A stretch of DNA of 64,000 nucleotides from Flaveria trinervia (GCA_025506515.1 CM046442.1:111274991-111338990), one strand, 5' to 3'; shown: positions 20,401 to 32,433, counted from the stretch's first letter. The notes: generated by a model not told the origin, from the sequence alone. Numbers and translations: made by a program.

Positions 20401-20420
20401 ACCTACTCTCCCCCTAAAAT
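20401..20420 (-). other. internal polypurine-tract-like site in element II
   Basis: On the minus strand ATTTTAGGGGGAGAGTAGGT lies just after the end of pol and about 5.9 kb before the true 3' polypurine tract. A near-identical TTTAGGGGGAG follows pol in element E (36593-36603). It could act as a second plus-strand primer or mark an ancestral 3' end that predates capture of the 3' ORF. Confidence 0.4.
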
Positions 20421-20481
20421 TCTAAAATCATACTGGATTTAATTATTTTAGGATTTTAACACACAGCTAAATAACATGAAT

Positions 20482-23025
20482 TTAATTTAAATAGAATAAA
20501 ATAAATAAAGAAAAGTGAAAAAGAAAAATATAACTGCAATGCATCGGACTACACATGATCATCATCTGGAATAACATCACTTTTTTTTTAACGTTGTTGA
20601 CCTCTAACAAATATAGAAAACGTGGTTTATCAAAGGCTTTTGTATAGAGGTCAGTGCGTTGAAAGTCAGTATTAATTTTTACCACATCAATTAAGTTCTT
20701 TTCAAAACAGTCTCTTATGAAATGGTATTTAATACCGATGTGTTTGGTCTTTGGATGTTGTACCGGATTTTTAGTTACTGCAATTGCAGCAGAGTTATCA
20801 ACAAAGATAGGAATAGAAGAAAACTTTAACCCGTAGTCCCATATTTGATGTTGAATCCAGATGATTTGTGAACAGCAATTTGCAGCAGCAGCGTATTCGG
20901 CTTCACAGGTTGAGAATGCAACCGAGGTCTGCTTCTTACACTGCCAGGTAACTAATCTCCTCCCAAAGAATTAACACCCTGCTGATGTAGACTTGTAGTT
21001 CATCTTGCAGCCCCTGTAATCCGTGTCATTATACGCCGTGAGCTCAAAGTCATCATCATGAGGATACCACAACCCAAGTGTGCGTGTACCCTTCAGATAA
21101 CGAAATATCCTTTTGACTCCGATCAGATGGTTAACCTTAGGCTTCGCCTGATATCTAGAACATAAACATGTAGCATACATGATATCAGGTCTTGAGGCAG
21201 TGAGATACATGAGGGATCCAATCATTCCTCGGTACATTATGGCATCTACCAGATCTCCATTTTCGTCAGGTGCTATATCATGATTTGTAGCAAGTGGAGT
21301 CCCGGTAGCAGAAGCATTCTCCATGTCAAACCGACTGAGAATGTCTTCCACATACTTGGTCTGATGTAGAAAGATCCCATTTGGTGTCTGATCCACTTGT
21401 AACCCGAGAAAGAATTTCATCTCCCCCATAGCACTCATCTCAAACTCTTTCTTCATTCCTGCTTCAAACTCTTTGCATAATTCTTCGTTCTTTGAACCGA
21501 AAATTATGTCATCGACATAGATTTGTACAAGCAGTAGGTCTCCATCTTTTTCTTTTATGAACAGTGTGCAGTCAATAACTCCACTGCGAAAGCTGTGTTT
21601 CACAAGATGAGTTGAGAGTTTCTCATACCAGGCCCTAGGAGCTTGATGAAGCCCGTATAAGGCCTTGTCGAATTTGTAAACTCTGTCCCGATGATAAGGA
21701 TCTTCAAATCCCTCGGGTTGACTGATATACATTGTCTCTCGAATTACCCCATGAAGGAATGCACTCTTCACATCTAATTGGTAGACTTTAATCTTCATAT
21801 ACGATGCATAGGCAAGGAAGATACGGATTGCTTCCATCCTTGACACTGGTGCAAACACTTCATTGTAGTCAATCCCCTCGACTTGGCGAAAACCCTGAAC
21901 AACCAGTCGAGCCTTGTTCCTGATAATGACCCCTTGGTCATCCTTCTTGCATTTCAAGACCCATTTGGTGCCAATGACCTTAGCACCTTTAGGTCTATCT
22001 ACCAGAGTCCATACTCCTAACTTCTTGAACTGAAGAAGTTCTTCTTGCATGGCATTCACCCATGCCTCATCGTTTAGTGCATCACTGACGTATTTTGGCT
22101 CAAACTGCGAGACAAAACACCGATAAGCACCATCATGAATGTATCCCTTTTCCATAACAGAGGCATAATCAACTGAGTACAGCTGATTTCGGGTTTGTAC
22201 TCCTGATCTGAAATCCCCAATGACATTGTCTAAGGGATGATAGACGTTTAGACGTGATCCTGGAGTAGTAGGAACAGCTACGTCAGAGCCAAGATTATGA
22301 ACATTTGTTCCGCATCTGAGGTAGAAAAGTTTGAGGTTCCAAAGTCGAAGGTGCATCACCGTAGATGCTTGTGGACTTTCAGGAACTAGAACCTGTTGCT
22401 CATTACTGTTCTGGTCATCTTCTTCAGCCTCATATTCAGAGGAGGAGTCATGTCGTCGACTACTCCCCCTGACTGAGTAGATGATTCTCCCTGTGAACTC
22501 GATGAGGTGACTCAAGAGTTGGTGTATACAGATATCATCCATCATTCGAGTAGCCAACTCATCATCAGAAGGAGAGATAGGGATGTTGAAGGACTTAAAG
22601 AATCCATCATAGTCGAAAAAGTAGGCGGGTCCTTTGCCAGTAGGTGGTGTGGTATATCTCTGAACATCAACATTACACCACACTTCTACTAGACCCATTG
22701 AGTTGTTGTAAACTCTCTTGTTCGGTATGTTGTATCCTAGGAAGATTCCTTCATCAGCCTTCTCACTGAATATACCTTCTTGAGCCTTTTTCAGAAGTCT
22801 ATACGGTGTGCCAAATGGTTCGAGATACTCCAGATTCGGTTTACGTCGTTGTAGTAGCTCGTAACATGTCTTTTCGTGGTGCTTGACTATGAGAACTCGA
22901 TTCAGTGTATAACATGCATTAGCCACTGCCTCATTCCAGAATTGGATAGGCAGTTTTGAGTCTGCCAGCATTGTCCGTGCTGTCTCTATCAAGCTTCTGT
23001 TCTTTCCCTCAGCAACACCATTCAT
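20482..23025 (-). pseudogene. pol: pol C-terminal half: end of integrase, RT and RNase H (element II)
   Basis: A single long frame, broken only by one TAA at 20968-20970 (probably a CAA codon) inside RNase H. It begins at the integrase catalytic Glu context (MNGVAEGKNRSLIETARTML). A variable acidic linker follows, then RT with WTLVDRPKGAKVIGTKWVLK, KARLVVQGFRQVEGIDYNE, QLDVKSAFLHG, ALYGLHQAPRAWYE and the catalytic LLVQIYVDDIIFGS (about 21500-21541). RNase H follows (YNDTDYRGCKMNYKSTSAGC | FFGRRLVTWQCKKQT) with the tail KYHFIRDCFEKNLI. The order IN-RT-RH and the motif set identify copia, SIRE type. Confidence 0.85.
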
Positions 23026-23664
23026 CTGAGGCGTCTATGCAGAAGTGAATTGATGCACAATTCCCTTGTCCTTGCAGTAAGCCTCCATCCACTGGTTCTT
23101 GAATTCAGGGCCCCTTGTCTGAGCGTACTTGTCTCACCTTTAGCTTGTAGAGAGATTCCAGTGTGATTACTAACTCCTTGAATGACTCAAATGTTTCTGA
23201 TTTGGACTTTAGAAACATTACCCAAGAGAATCTTATGTAGTCATCAGTAACCACAAAACAGTACAAGTCGCCTGCAATGCTCTTTGTACTGACTGTACCA
23301 AACAGATCCATGTGAAGAAGTTCAAGAGGAAGTTCTATTGAATGAACTTCTTTTCCTTATGAGACTTCTTCATCTGTTTGCCTTTCTTCAAGCTACACAA
23401 AATCAGGAACTGGAAATTCTTGACATTAACTCCTCTCACAAGATCCTTCTGGATCAAGTGATTCACCTTCCATTGATTGATGTGTCCCATTCTCCTATGC
23501 CAGGAGATGGAGTCCTTCTCAGTGGCTTTTGATAGAAAGCACTGAACTTCATGGTCAGTTGTTGAAGCTGTTGAGAGATCCAACACATAATGATCTTTAT
23601 ATCTTGAAGCCGTCATCAGAACTTGGTCCTCCGGGATCATGTAGTTTCCTTCAGGATGTAACAC
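23026..23664 (-). pseudogene. pol: pol, integrase N-terminal and core (element II)
   Basis: The pre-integrase region contains SISWHRRMGHINQWKVNHLI (23664-23335), the zinc-binding His pair. The expected following Cys pair is degraded to a single LCSLKKGKQ. The core begins in the next frame at 23311 (MDLFGTVSTKSIAGDLYCFV, then VTDDYIRFSWV) and reaches KVRQVRSDKGP. An extra C near 23106 and an in-frame TAG near 23038 then interrupt the HQFTSAQTP-type region. This is two frameshifts and one nonsense change in 640 bp. Confidence 0.8.
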
Positions 23665-23679
23665 TTCTTGTTGTCGAAT

Positions 23680-23995
23680 ATGACTTTAAAACCTTTATCA
23701 CAGATTTGGGAAACAGAAAGTAAGTTGTTTTGAAGTTGTTGAATGTAGTTCACCCTATCAAACTTAACTTTCTGATTTCCAACTTCTCCCTGAGCTGTGA
23801 TATAACCTCCTTTGTTTGCAGCAAACGAAACATGCCTTCCTTATATTTGCTTGACGTTCGATAAAAGAGCCCTGTTTCCTGTCATGTGCCTGGATGCCCA
23901 CTGTCTACAATCCACGTGTTGGTTTCAGCACTGTAGCGAACACCCTGCACATACAAAGTAAAACCATTAGTTTAGGTTAGGAACCCAAGCCTTTA
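23680..23995 (-). pseudogene. pol: pol, aspartic protease remnant (element II)
   Basis: On the minus strand NTWIVDSG, with the catalytic DSG at 23897-23905, is followed by an out-of-frame version of the usual copia Cys-x-x-His-Met-Thr-Gly motif. A one- or two-base loss near 23893 throws the frame into a TGA. The remainder is recognisable only by alignment-like reading across frames. Confidence 0.6.
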
Positions 23996-24189
23996 CTGGC
24001 TTGGGTTTCCCAGAGGCATCACACATCATGAATTCAACCCATTGACCCTTAGAGGGTGAGGGTAGCTCAGGTTCCTTCTTGTCATCATTGCTAGACACAG
24101 AGGATGACTTCTCTTTCCATAAGCCAGATTTGTGCAATGCCTGTTTGTGATAAACAGTCGACTGGCTGACGGGTTGAACGTTAGGTTCG

Positions 24190-25336
24190 CTAGTTTCTAG
24201 GTGGAGTTAAAGAACTCCTCGTATAAGACCTAGGTTTTGAATTCTGAAGTTCAATCTTCTTTCTAGGTATCTGATAGTGAGGACAAAAGGAAGCAATGTG
24301 TCCACACTCTCCACAGTTAAAGCACGACCTGCTATCGACTTTATGATTAAATTTTCTTTGTGGAGATGTGTGTGACACCCTAGTAACATCACTTAGTTTG
24401 GGTTTTGACTCTGTTTCTTTTGATGTTGCCTCCTGTTTAACAAAGTTAATTGTTTTAACATTTTTAACATCTTTTTCCGTTTGGTTAACTGGTTTTTGAC
24501 ATGAAGCTTGTGAAAGTTTAACATTAGTAGACCTTTTAGATTCAAATTTTACTTTGTTTGACCCGGACTCTATATTAACCTTTTCAAATTCTTTTTCTAG
24601 ATTAACACAAGGCATTTTATTCTTTGCCTTTGAAGTGGCCTCTTTTTGTTTTATTTCAGATTCAATTGATGAACATGAGGAATCTGGATCATTATCAAGA
24701 GGGGTAGATACCACATGATCCTTGATAGGGTTGTTATTTATTGGTCTACTCTTCGTGTTCATCAAGGTCTCAGGTGGTGGTGGAACCACTTTATAACCCA
24801 AACCCTCCCCGTTGTTTCTTTCTCTCACTAAGTGTGGACAATGTGTGATGAACTTGTCCAGCTGTGCAGTTTTTGCTTTAATGATTTACTTGTACTTCTA
24901 AAACTGCCTTTTGCTTCTTAGTGTCTTCTAGGGTGTTAAGATAGTACCTAATATCATTAGCTTGGTTAAATGCAACTACTTCAGCTTCCCTAAGCTGTTT
25001 AGTCAAAAGGTCTATCTTTTCTTTGTAACTATGCTCATTTTGTTTTAAAACTCTATTAGCCTCAGTGCATAGTTGCAAATCCTTTACTAAGTTATCATTA
25101 TGATCTAATAACCTAGCAAATTTCTCATCTATGATATCTCTAAAAGTATCACAATCAGAACACGCATGGTTTTTAAATAGTTGGTCAATTGTACTTACCT
25201 GAGGAGGTTCAGTAGAGTTAGCCATCAACGCAGCATCAGATGTCTCTGGTTCTGGTGGTTCTTTCTTTGCTGTTGAAATCTCTTCTTTAGGCTTGAAGCT
25301 GACCTCAGTTGCAGTTGTCTCTTCAATATTTGACAT
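24190..25336 (-). pseudogene. gag: gag C-terminal region with coiled coil and zinc knuckle (element II)
   Basis: The frame 25336-24878 starts with Glu/Pro/Thr-rich sequence and continues as a long coiled coil (VLKQNEHSYKEKIDLLTKQL, ALEVQV-like end). The frame 24828-24190 is Lys/Ser-rich and carries one CCHC knuckle, CFNCGECGHIASFCPHY, near 24335-24285. The arrangement fits the extended Gag of Sireviruses. It lies between the first gag segment and the protease. Confidence 0.65.
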
Positions 25337-25559
25337 CGCTATCTCAACTGCAATATCTCCCTCACTCGCGGAATCATCATCTAAATCTTCTACACTGGCA
25401 ATATTAGATTCCCCTGGACAGACAAACCGAAAGCTCCAGTCCTATCCTTCATCATCATGAGCAGTCAAGGCTTTTGGATCCTTGCTTGATGAAGTAGAAC
25501 TGCTAGCTTGCTTGTCTGACGAGTGAAGGACGAGAATGGGTTCCCGTTCCCAGTCTTCT

Positions 25560-25625
25560 TTGGCTTCACACATTCTCTCTAGAAGTGGCCCTTTTCTCCA
25601 CAGTTAAAGCAGGTCACTTTACTCT
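25560..25625 (-). pseudogene. gag: gag zinc knuckle with in-frame stop (element II)
   Basis: On the minus strand the frame reads VTCFNCGEKGHF, then TAG, then REC. This is a complete CX2CX4HX4C RNA-binding knuckle except that a TAG replaces the codon after Phe, most simply a CAG changed by C to T. It lies between the capsid-like part and the coiled-coil part of gag, so this element had two knuckles about 1.3 kb apart. Confidence 0.55.
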
Positions 25626-25895
25626 TGTCAAACCCAAATGTGGTATCCTTAGTAGCAACCAAGTTCTGTCAGGTCTTTTTCAAAACTTCTTCGCCCTCCG
25701 GACACACTAGCTAAGGCCCACATAACTCCATTCTCTCCAGCTCCATTTCATCCACCTGCTCGTAGTCCTCATCTGCCAGATGGCAGTTTCCAATCTTCCC
25801 ATCAACAAGTCCATCATAAGAATGAACCACTGCTGCCAAAAGATCCATGTGCTCTCGAGCTACTTCCACAGTCACATTACCGAGGTTCTCGGTCT

Positions 25896-26781
25896 TCAGT
25901 CTATTAGCGTTCGCTTCAGTTCCAATGTAATGGGTACAAGAAGACCCTGACGTTTCTGAACCTGAAGGAGAAGTTTGTGGAGGACCCGATGAGCTAGACC
26001 CAATGCAGTCTGAAGATGTGCTCCAGACGTCTTAGCTTGAGGCGTGGCATTGTACAAAGCTGGATTCTGAGTGTGCGAAGACTTCTGAGCTCTGTACTTC
26101 ATCCTAAGTGCTTCTCTCGCAACTTTAGAATGAAGTCATTGATATCCAACTTTGCCAGCATCTCATTCTGTCTCAGATTTGACACAAATGAAGCCCACTT
26201 TTCCGGCAATCCGTCTGCGAAATTTGACACGTTTTCTTCCATGGTAGTAGCAATACCATGTGTATGCATTTCACTCATAATGGTAGAATCTATCAATGAC
26301 ATCGTCCAAACTCTCGTTTCCCATCGATGAGAAGTTGTCAAATTCTTCTTTAGTTCCTTAGCTTTAATTGCCTTCAGCGAAGCATTCCCGTCGTATCTCT
26401 TTTCCAGCTCATCCATAATTTCTTGGCCTGCTTATTCTCCGAGTACTGGTGGAAAATATCTTTAGGAATAGACTGTGTAATCAATGCATAAACTCTCTTC
26501 TCTGCATTATACTTCACTTTCTGAGCATCAGTCATCCCTCCCAAAGTAAGCTTTACCCCATCTACTCCCACCGGCATACTATACCCAATCTCGATAGCTT
26601 CCCACAAATTTGGATCCGCTCCATTGAGGTAGATCTCAAAACGTTGTTTCCAGTGGGGAAACTCATCTAACGTTAAGAGTTTTGGTGGTTTATTATGATT
26701 CCCCACTTCACTCTCAAGCAACAGTAGGTTCTGGATCATTGAGTCCTTGCCGACATTAAACGCTGACATCTGATCTTCCAT
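25896..26781 (-). pseudogene. gag: gag N-terminal (capsid-like) region of element II
   Basis: The ATG at 26781 opens MEDQMSAFNVGKDSMIQNLL. Typical copia gag motifs follow: DEFPHWKQRFEIYLNG, ITQSIPKDIFHQYSENKQAK, LWMSWKRDTTGML. A frameshift near 26400 leads to MDELEKRYDGNASLKAIKAKE and then VSNFADGLPEKWASFVSNLR, ending at 26099 with another shift. This is the UBN2-like gag domain common to copia elements. It lies about 480 bp downstream of the primer-binding site. Confidence 0.75.
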
Positions 26782-26820
26782 TTTGATTAACTTTTAAGTG
26801 TACTAAACAAACTGTCAAAC

Positions 26821-27058
26821 TGGTGCGACTAGGTGATCCGAACGGGCTATCCGTGCGAATGAACTATGCGATTATTTCAATCGTGCGGCTGAACTAAGCG
26901 ATTGGTTCAGTCGTGCGAATGAAGCTGATGCGTATGAACACTGCGAACGGATGGTTTAGTCGTACGAATGGAGATGCGACTCAGTCCAATCATGCGTTTG
27001 GTGTATGCGAATGAAGTCCAGTCGTGCGAATGGCTCACTCGTGTGACTGAAGCTGCTG
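26821..27058. repeat. CpG minisatellite in the 5' leader of element II
   Basis: Around a dozen units such as TGCGACTAGG, GTGCGAATG, TGCGGCTGA and ATGCGAATGA lie between the primer-binding site and gag. They belong to the same motif family as those in the LTRs of II and in elements B, D and E. Confidence 0.75.
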
Positions 27059-27261
27059 TTTTGCGAAAATTTCTAGGTTAAACGTGTTTTAGCCGTAAAA
27101 AATAGAAATTTCTCAAACCCTAATCGCCTAAGGCCGTAGAAACCGAACTTGATGAGCAGGGAATGTACAAGACAACTTTTGACACAAAAGGTTGCGTTTT
27201 TTAGTGTAAAAACATAAACTTTTTATCAATATCGATTGAATCACACGAATCAAGAGCCAAA

Positions 27262-27273
27262 GCTCTGATACCA
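27262..27273 (-). other. primer-binding site of element II
   Basis: On the minus strand TGGTATCAGAGC lies two bases after the 5' LTR end, matching initiator Met tRNA. Confidence 0.88.
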
Positions 27274-27275
27274 CT

Positions 27276-28061
27276 TGTTAGGACCTGGTATTTGAACGAA
27301 ATACCGAATGATTAACGTGTAAACCAAACCAAATAGTGCGGATCCTATTTGATTGGCCCAATCAGTGAGAACGCACGTAGAATCAATAAGTATTGAATCA
27401 AACATTAAGAATCGATTAAGAATTATCTACAGCGTTCTATGAACTTGGAGTATCAATTGGAGGTTTCTGGACGGCTAGGGTACTTCTGGAGTCGAAATAG
27501 AATGAAGGCTTACGTTTTTCCACGAATTGGGTTGTATTTAGAGGTTAGTATTGTTCATTCGTGCGACTGAACCATTAGTACGGTTTAGTTGTGCGATTGA
27601 ACCATGTGGTTGATTCATCCGCACGACTGAGTGTTCAGTCGTGCGACTGAGTCAATCTTATGTTACAATCATACGACTCATCCAGTCTCCTGGTTCAGTC
27701 GTGCGACTAAGTCATTCGTACGAAGTTATTCATGCGTATGGACTATTTAGATGCATGGACACTTAGTCGCATGGCCATTCGGACGCATGACCACTGTTGG
27801 GGCGCATGGTCCAGTCGGACGCACTAGAACTTCACTTCACTAGGTTTTAGTGTATTGAACATTATAACTTTATGCATAACACTTCAAACAGTCACAAACC
27901 TAATTAACCAATTCAACATCAACTCATTAATGAAATATTAAACTTTAGAAATAACAGACAATCAATATCATTTCATTAATCATTCTAACCATTACATCAG
28001 AATCAGACAAACAAGATCTATTACATTCATATCATGATCTAGGGACATACATGTACCAACA
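27276..28061 (-). repeat. 5' LTR of element II (786 bp)
   Basis: TG...CA termini match 13715-14507. By eye the two copies differ at a few percent of positions, so this insertion is older than element I. The CpG minisatellite occupies about 27555-27833. Confidence 0.92.
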
Positions 28062-29269
28062 GTATGTTCTTGTTTGCTTTGTTGAGTATCAATATAATCC
28101 ATAGTCAAATAAAATAATATACTTTCTTGGCTCCATATTGAATTTCATTTCCTCAATTTGTTCGCAAGATTGATCGATTTATTTATACCTATTCTCATTG
28201 ATTTTAAAGAAAAAGATTGGGTTCGTCATCTCATGTGTTCGTTTAATTAAGAATGAGAAAAAGAAAATACTAATTGATTGCCTTTTGATTTATTCAAAAT
28301 TTTAAAGAGTGTAACAAATGAGAGAAGTTTAAGGATTGAAATAAAAGTAATAGAATTAGCGAGTTACCAAAAATAATATGATGCTAATTTTATATATATA
28401 CCCTTTTAATAACTAATAGAAAAAAATATTTGAAATTATATTATTTGTGGAAATTAGTTTGTTTGGTTTTCTTTTAAAATAATGGTTTTCATTTGATCAT
28501 TCTCCTATATATATATACCCATCAAAACAATAAATAATGCAATAGTAGAAAAGAAAAAATATCTAACCAATTGATACTTAACGGAGAACTACCGACCCGA
28601 ATCGAGATCTATTTTATGGACCCATGGGCCATCAATTTTTACTTGATGGTTGTTCTAATTGGATGAGAATAAGTTACATGTTATCTTGCAAACTAACTCC
28701 CGAGAAAACGGTGGGCATGAGAACCGACGTCAAAACAAAATCGTGATATATACTTTCAATTCCCTTACTCGTAATCAATCATACGTGGTCAACCTTACCC
28801 AGAATTTGATATAGTAGGTCAACTCGAGCCGAGTTTGACTTTAACAAAAGTAAAACATAATTTCTATGCCTATTATATCAAAGAATAAATATCATTTTCA
28901 TGTATATTGTTATCAATTTAAGTAAATTTACATAATTTGACATATATGAATTTCCCAAAATTGATTTCTTTATAATTTAACAAGTCCAAGTACTCCCTGA
29001 GTACTCTCCGCCTAGGCCGAGTACTCTCAACTCCCAGCTTGACCGACTAGGGAGCGCTTAGCGAATTTTGCAACCATGATAAATATACAACAAAGATCCT
29101 TTTGATTAAGAGATTTACGTTGCTGGAACGCCGAATAACCAACTGTTCGCTGAGTCAAACCGATAGACTTTAGCCAAAAAGACAAACTTGCCAAACATAA
29201 TAGGTTTTTCTCAAACAAGATATCAAGTAAATAATGATGACAGAATATAATGAGTCGTACCAACCATTA
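28062..29269. other. non-coding spacer between element II and LTR F
   Basis: AT-rich DNA with no recognisable gene. On the minus strand a TATATATATAGGAGAATGATC sequence near 28490-28520 looks like the end of a short non-autonomous transposon. A GAGTACTC-rich patch lies at 28990-29035. The left edge of LTR F cannot be placed and may lie within this stretch. Confidence 0.45.
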
Positions 29270-29519
29270 TACACACACTTACATATTTACAACTTGTTAG
29301 ATCCGGTTCGCTGACAACATTTGTTTTAACATTCGTTACACACTCTAAGGTGAGTCTTCACGACCCCTATTTTACATTCTATCCTTTTGGGGGAGAAAAC
29401 ATGCAAGCTTTACTTATCTGTGATTTTTAGTATTATTGTTTATCGCCTGCTACATTAGTGCAAACATATATGAAAGCCCTTACATTCTCGAACCGTTAGT
29501 AACGTGTTAGCGAGGTAAT
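29270..29519 (+). repeat. LTR F, left piece (left limit uncertain)
   Basis: The sequence around 29350-29400 (GGTGAGT ... TTTTGGGGGAG) parallels element I near 2136-2180. It stops at the GTAAT duplication (29515-29519), where element C inserted, and continues at 63214. The left limit is approximate, because no TG start with a matching duplication could be found. Confidence 0.5.
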
Positions 29520-31816
29520 TGCAAAGCCACGTTCCTGGGACGCTTACAGCTGGACAATCACCGCTCATAAAACATATATTTACATTACTTATATAAAACA
29601 TTGCAACGAAAACATTAAAAACAACATTTCATTTCATTATAATAGCTTTTGCAAAATAATACATCATTATCAAATTACAAAATACTTATTGCATTATATC
29701 ACAAAAGCATTATAAAAATGGTTGCCATCCAAAAAGAGCCATGTAGCTGCCCCGTGCCATTCTCAGCAACCTTTACCTGACAACTAGAAACACATAAAAG
29801 TCAGTGTTGCTGATTGAGTTCTAGTTTTAAAATAAAACATACTTTACTTTCGTTTAAACCACTCTTTACTTTCTTCAAATCATACTATACTTTCGTACAT
29901 GATCATACATCGTATGTACACATAGATAATAACATTATTATCTTTATCATTCATTCGTTAACTTTTGTTCATTCATCGTACATCATTACCATTCACTTTC
30001 ATTAATACTTTCTTACTTTCATTCTTACATTCATTACTTTTGATGACATGTACAGTACCCCGAACATTATGCACGAAGCTAGTTACTAGGCCTAAGGTCT
30101 TTCATAGACCTCAAACATTATACACGAAGCTGACTCCAGTACCTAGGGCAAGGACATTCACCACTTATCTTTTCTCTTTCATCTCGGACCAATGCCATAT
30201 GCTATAACCCGAATATTGTGCACGAAGCTGGTTACTGGGCCTGAGGTCTTTCATAGACCTCGAACTTTATGCATGAAGCTGACTCTAGTACCTAGGGTAA
30301 GCGGAAAGGATCCCATACATATGGTCAATCACAAGAATTGGACCCTAGTGTGCATCCTTCTCGGGTAGCTATCCCGCACACAGTTGAGCTAACACCCTTC
30401 ATTCGGTGTGAACCTCCATACATTGCTTGTAAGACTTTTTACTTTCATTCATTCATTATACATGCATTCATCTTTCATTACATTCCTATTCTTATTATCT
30501 TCCACTTTATGTTACATAATACTTGTCATTTTGTTCATCAACATTCAACGTAAAGGCACAGAAAAATGATCGTACATAATAAGGAACATCAACATGAACA
30601 TACAAACATCACCATACAAGGCACATCATACATAACATACTTCATACATACCAACATGCGTAAGCATCGTTCATACATCATCATCATCAAACATCGCCCA
30701 ATATATAATGTATGACTTCAAAAAGTCAACTTACACACCCCTCGGGGGCCTTCAAAGTCAAAGCCTACATTTTATTTTTTCCCAAAAATCAAAAAATATT
30801 TCTAAGTCTTAGGCGCATGGGCACTATTTAAGCGCATGACCTTCTGGGCCCATGAGGAACACTTAAGCGCATGCAAAATTTCAAGCGCATTGGCACTATT
30901 GGAGCACATGAGCAACACTTAGTATATTCTGGGTAATTCTAGGCGCATGGGCACTATGCAGGCACAAGAGTGCCTAGGCGCAGTGCTATCTGGACGTTTG
31001 GTCACTTAGAAAATTTCAGCATATGTTTAGGCGCATGGACACTATTTGGGCGCATGAGGTTTTGGGCGCATGGGACACTTAGGCAATTATTTCAGTTGGG
31101 CGCTTAAGCTACTGTTTAGGCGCATCAGCGTTCTAAATCAAACTTAAACATCATAATTTAGTCCCCAAACATCATATAACATGTTCTAAGCTTAAATCAT
31201 ACATTCTAAGCCTTAGAAACATAAACATAACATCATCAAACACATATATAGCCCAAAATCAAACCCCACCCAAAAACATATGCATACACACGCATAAACA
31301 CATACGGGTATGCACCCAACTTTTATAAAAAGTTCATACATGCATTTGCAGCCTCAAAAGCAGTTTAAAACAAGTAAAAAGGGGTTTTAGATCTCACCTT
31401 AGCAGCCTTTGGTTATGATTTCTTCAAAACCCGTTTGGAATTGAGTTCAACCACCTAGAAACCTACCAAAACACACACAACCGAACACACAAACACACAT
31501 AGGCATACACCCGAGGATAAAAGCTAGTTAAGAACACTCAAAAACTATGAATTCCTACCTTGAATTCAATCTTCTGCCCTTCTTCCTCTTCAAAATATCC
31601 AAGTTCAGCCTCCTTTCTCTCTCTCTCTCTCTTCCAAAACCCGAGAGTTGATGTGAATAGGCAACATGGGCGGCCATGTTGCTTTATTCGCCAACTTTTA
31701 AAGATATTTTGTCCTTTTGACACCTTTAGTCCCTCTACTTGGGCTTTATTTCCTTTCTTTCTTTTCCTTCGCTTTATTTTCTCTTTCTTTGGCTTTTAAA
31801 ATAACCGGGTGTTACA
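29520..31816 (-). repeat. 3' LTR of element C (2297 bp)
   Basis: In plus reading it starts TGCAAAGCCACGTTCC and ends CCGGGTGTTACA. It matches the split 5' LTR at 51598-51871 and 61207-63213. A 149-bp tandem duplication at 30056-30302 contains GAGGTCT-ttcat-AGACCTC inverted repeats. A GGCGCATGG minisatellite occupies 30805-31130. Confidence 0.9.
30805..31130. repeat. GGCGCATGR minisatellite in LTR C
   Basis: About 14 units of GGCGCATGG or GGCGCATGA are separated by spacers of 10-20 bp such as GCACTATTT and ACACTTA. The other LTR of C has the equivalent block at 62205-62520. The copia LTR of element II contains closely similar text (TTAGGCGCATGGACACTTAG, 14190-14210). Confidence 0.8.
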
Positions 31817-32433
31817 AGTCCACCCCCTATATAGGTTTCGTCCCCGAAACCTGTTATTCGTCAAACAATCGTGGGTAATGCTGTCTCATTTCCTTTTCAG
31901 CATCCCACGTAGACTCAGATCCCTTCCTGTGCTTCCACTGTTCACGCATAAGAGGAACCTCCTTATTCCTTAACCTCTTCACTTTTCCATCAATGATAGC
32001 CACCGGTTGCTCTACACAATCAAGCCATACATCTACGTCGATATCCTATAGTGGTACAAGCATATCTTCGTATGCTAAACACTTTCTCAGATGAGATACA
32101 TGGAATATGAGGTGAATTCCACTTAACTCATCTAGTAACTCCAATCTATAGGCCACCTCTCCTACTCGAGCAATGATTCGGAAAGGTCCTATGTACCTTG
32201 GGCTCAACTTGCCCCGCTTTCTGAACCGAATGATACCTTTCCAAGGTGAGACCTTCAACATAACTCTATCACCCACCTGGAACTCAATCGGTCTACGTCG
32301 TTTATCAGCATACGACTTTTGCCTATCCTTAGCTGCCTTCATAAAGGCTTTGATTATTTCCAGCTTCTTAGTCGTAGCCTCGACCACCTCGACGCTCCCT
32401 AACTCATTATGGCAAATATCACCCCAACACACA
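31817..32433 (-). pseudogene. pol: pol, integrase C-terminal part and chromodomain remnant (element C)
   Basis: On the minus strand the frame opens inside the VCWGDI motif (32432), where the E insertion cut it. It runs through AKDRQKSYADKRRRPIEFQ, VGDRVMLKVSPWKGIIRF, and YIGPFRIIARVGEVAYRLEL to HVSHLRKCLAYEDM (32046). A chromodomain-like tail follows across a frame change (31835-32045; the matching part of B reads VQWKHRKRSESMWETEEE). The polypurine tract (AGGGGGTGGACT on the minus strand) adjoins the LTR at 31817. Confidence 0.75.

Larger units (their letters stand above)
13715..28061 (-). mobile_element. Sirevirus-like Ty1/copia retrotransposon (element II), minus strand
   Basis: Read on the minus strand: 5' LTR (28061-27276), Met-tRNA primer-binding site, gag, protease, integrase, RT-RNase H (copia order), a long spacer with minisatellites, a decayed 3' ORF, polypurine tract and 3' LTR (14507-13715). 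The flanks GTATT (13710-13714) and GTATG (28062-28066) look like a duplication with one mismatch. RT sequence type and the extra 3' ORF point to the Sirevirus (SIRE/Maximus) lineage. At 14.3 kb it is long for copia, as expected of that lineage. LTRs differ by a few percent, and every gene has stops or frameshifts, so it is not autonomous now. Confidence 0.9.

Noticed and set aside
23338..23723. Plus-strand ORFs opposite the element II integrase
   Set aside because: The minus strand carries clear integrase motifs; these frames are antisense shadows.
29027..29263. 78-codon minus-strand ORF near LTR F
   Set aside because: Short, hydrophobic-biased and without recognisable motifs; adjacent sequence is non-coding in all frames.
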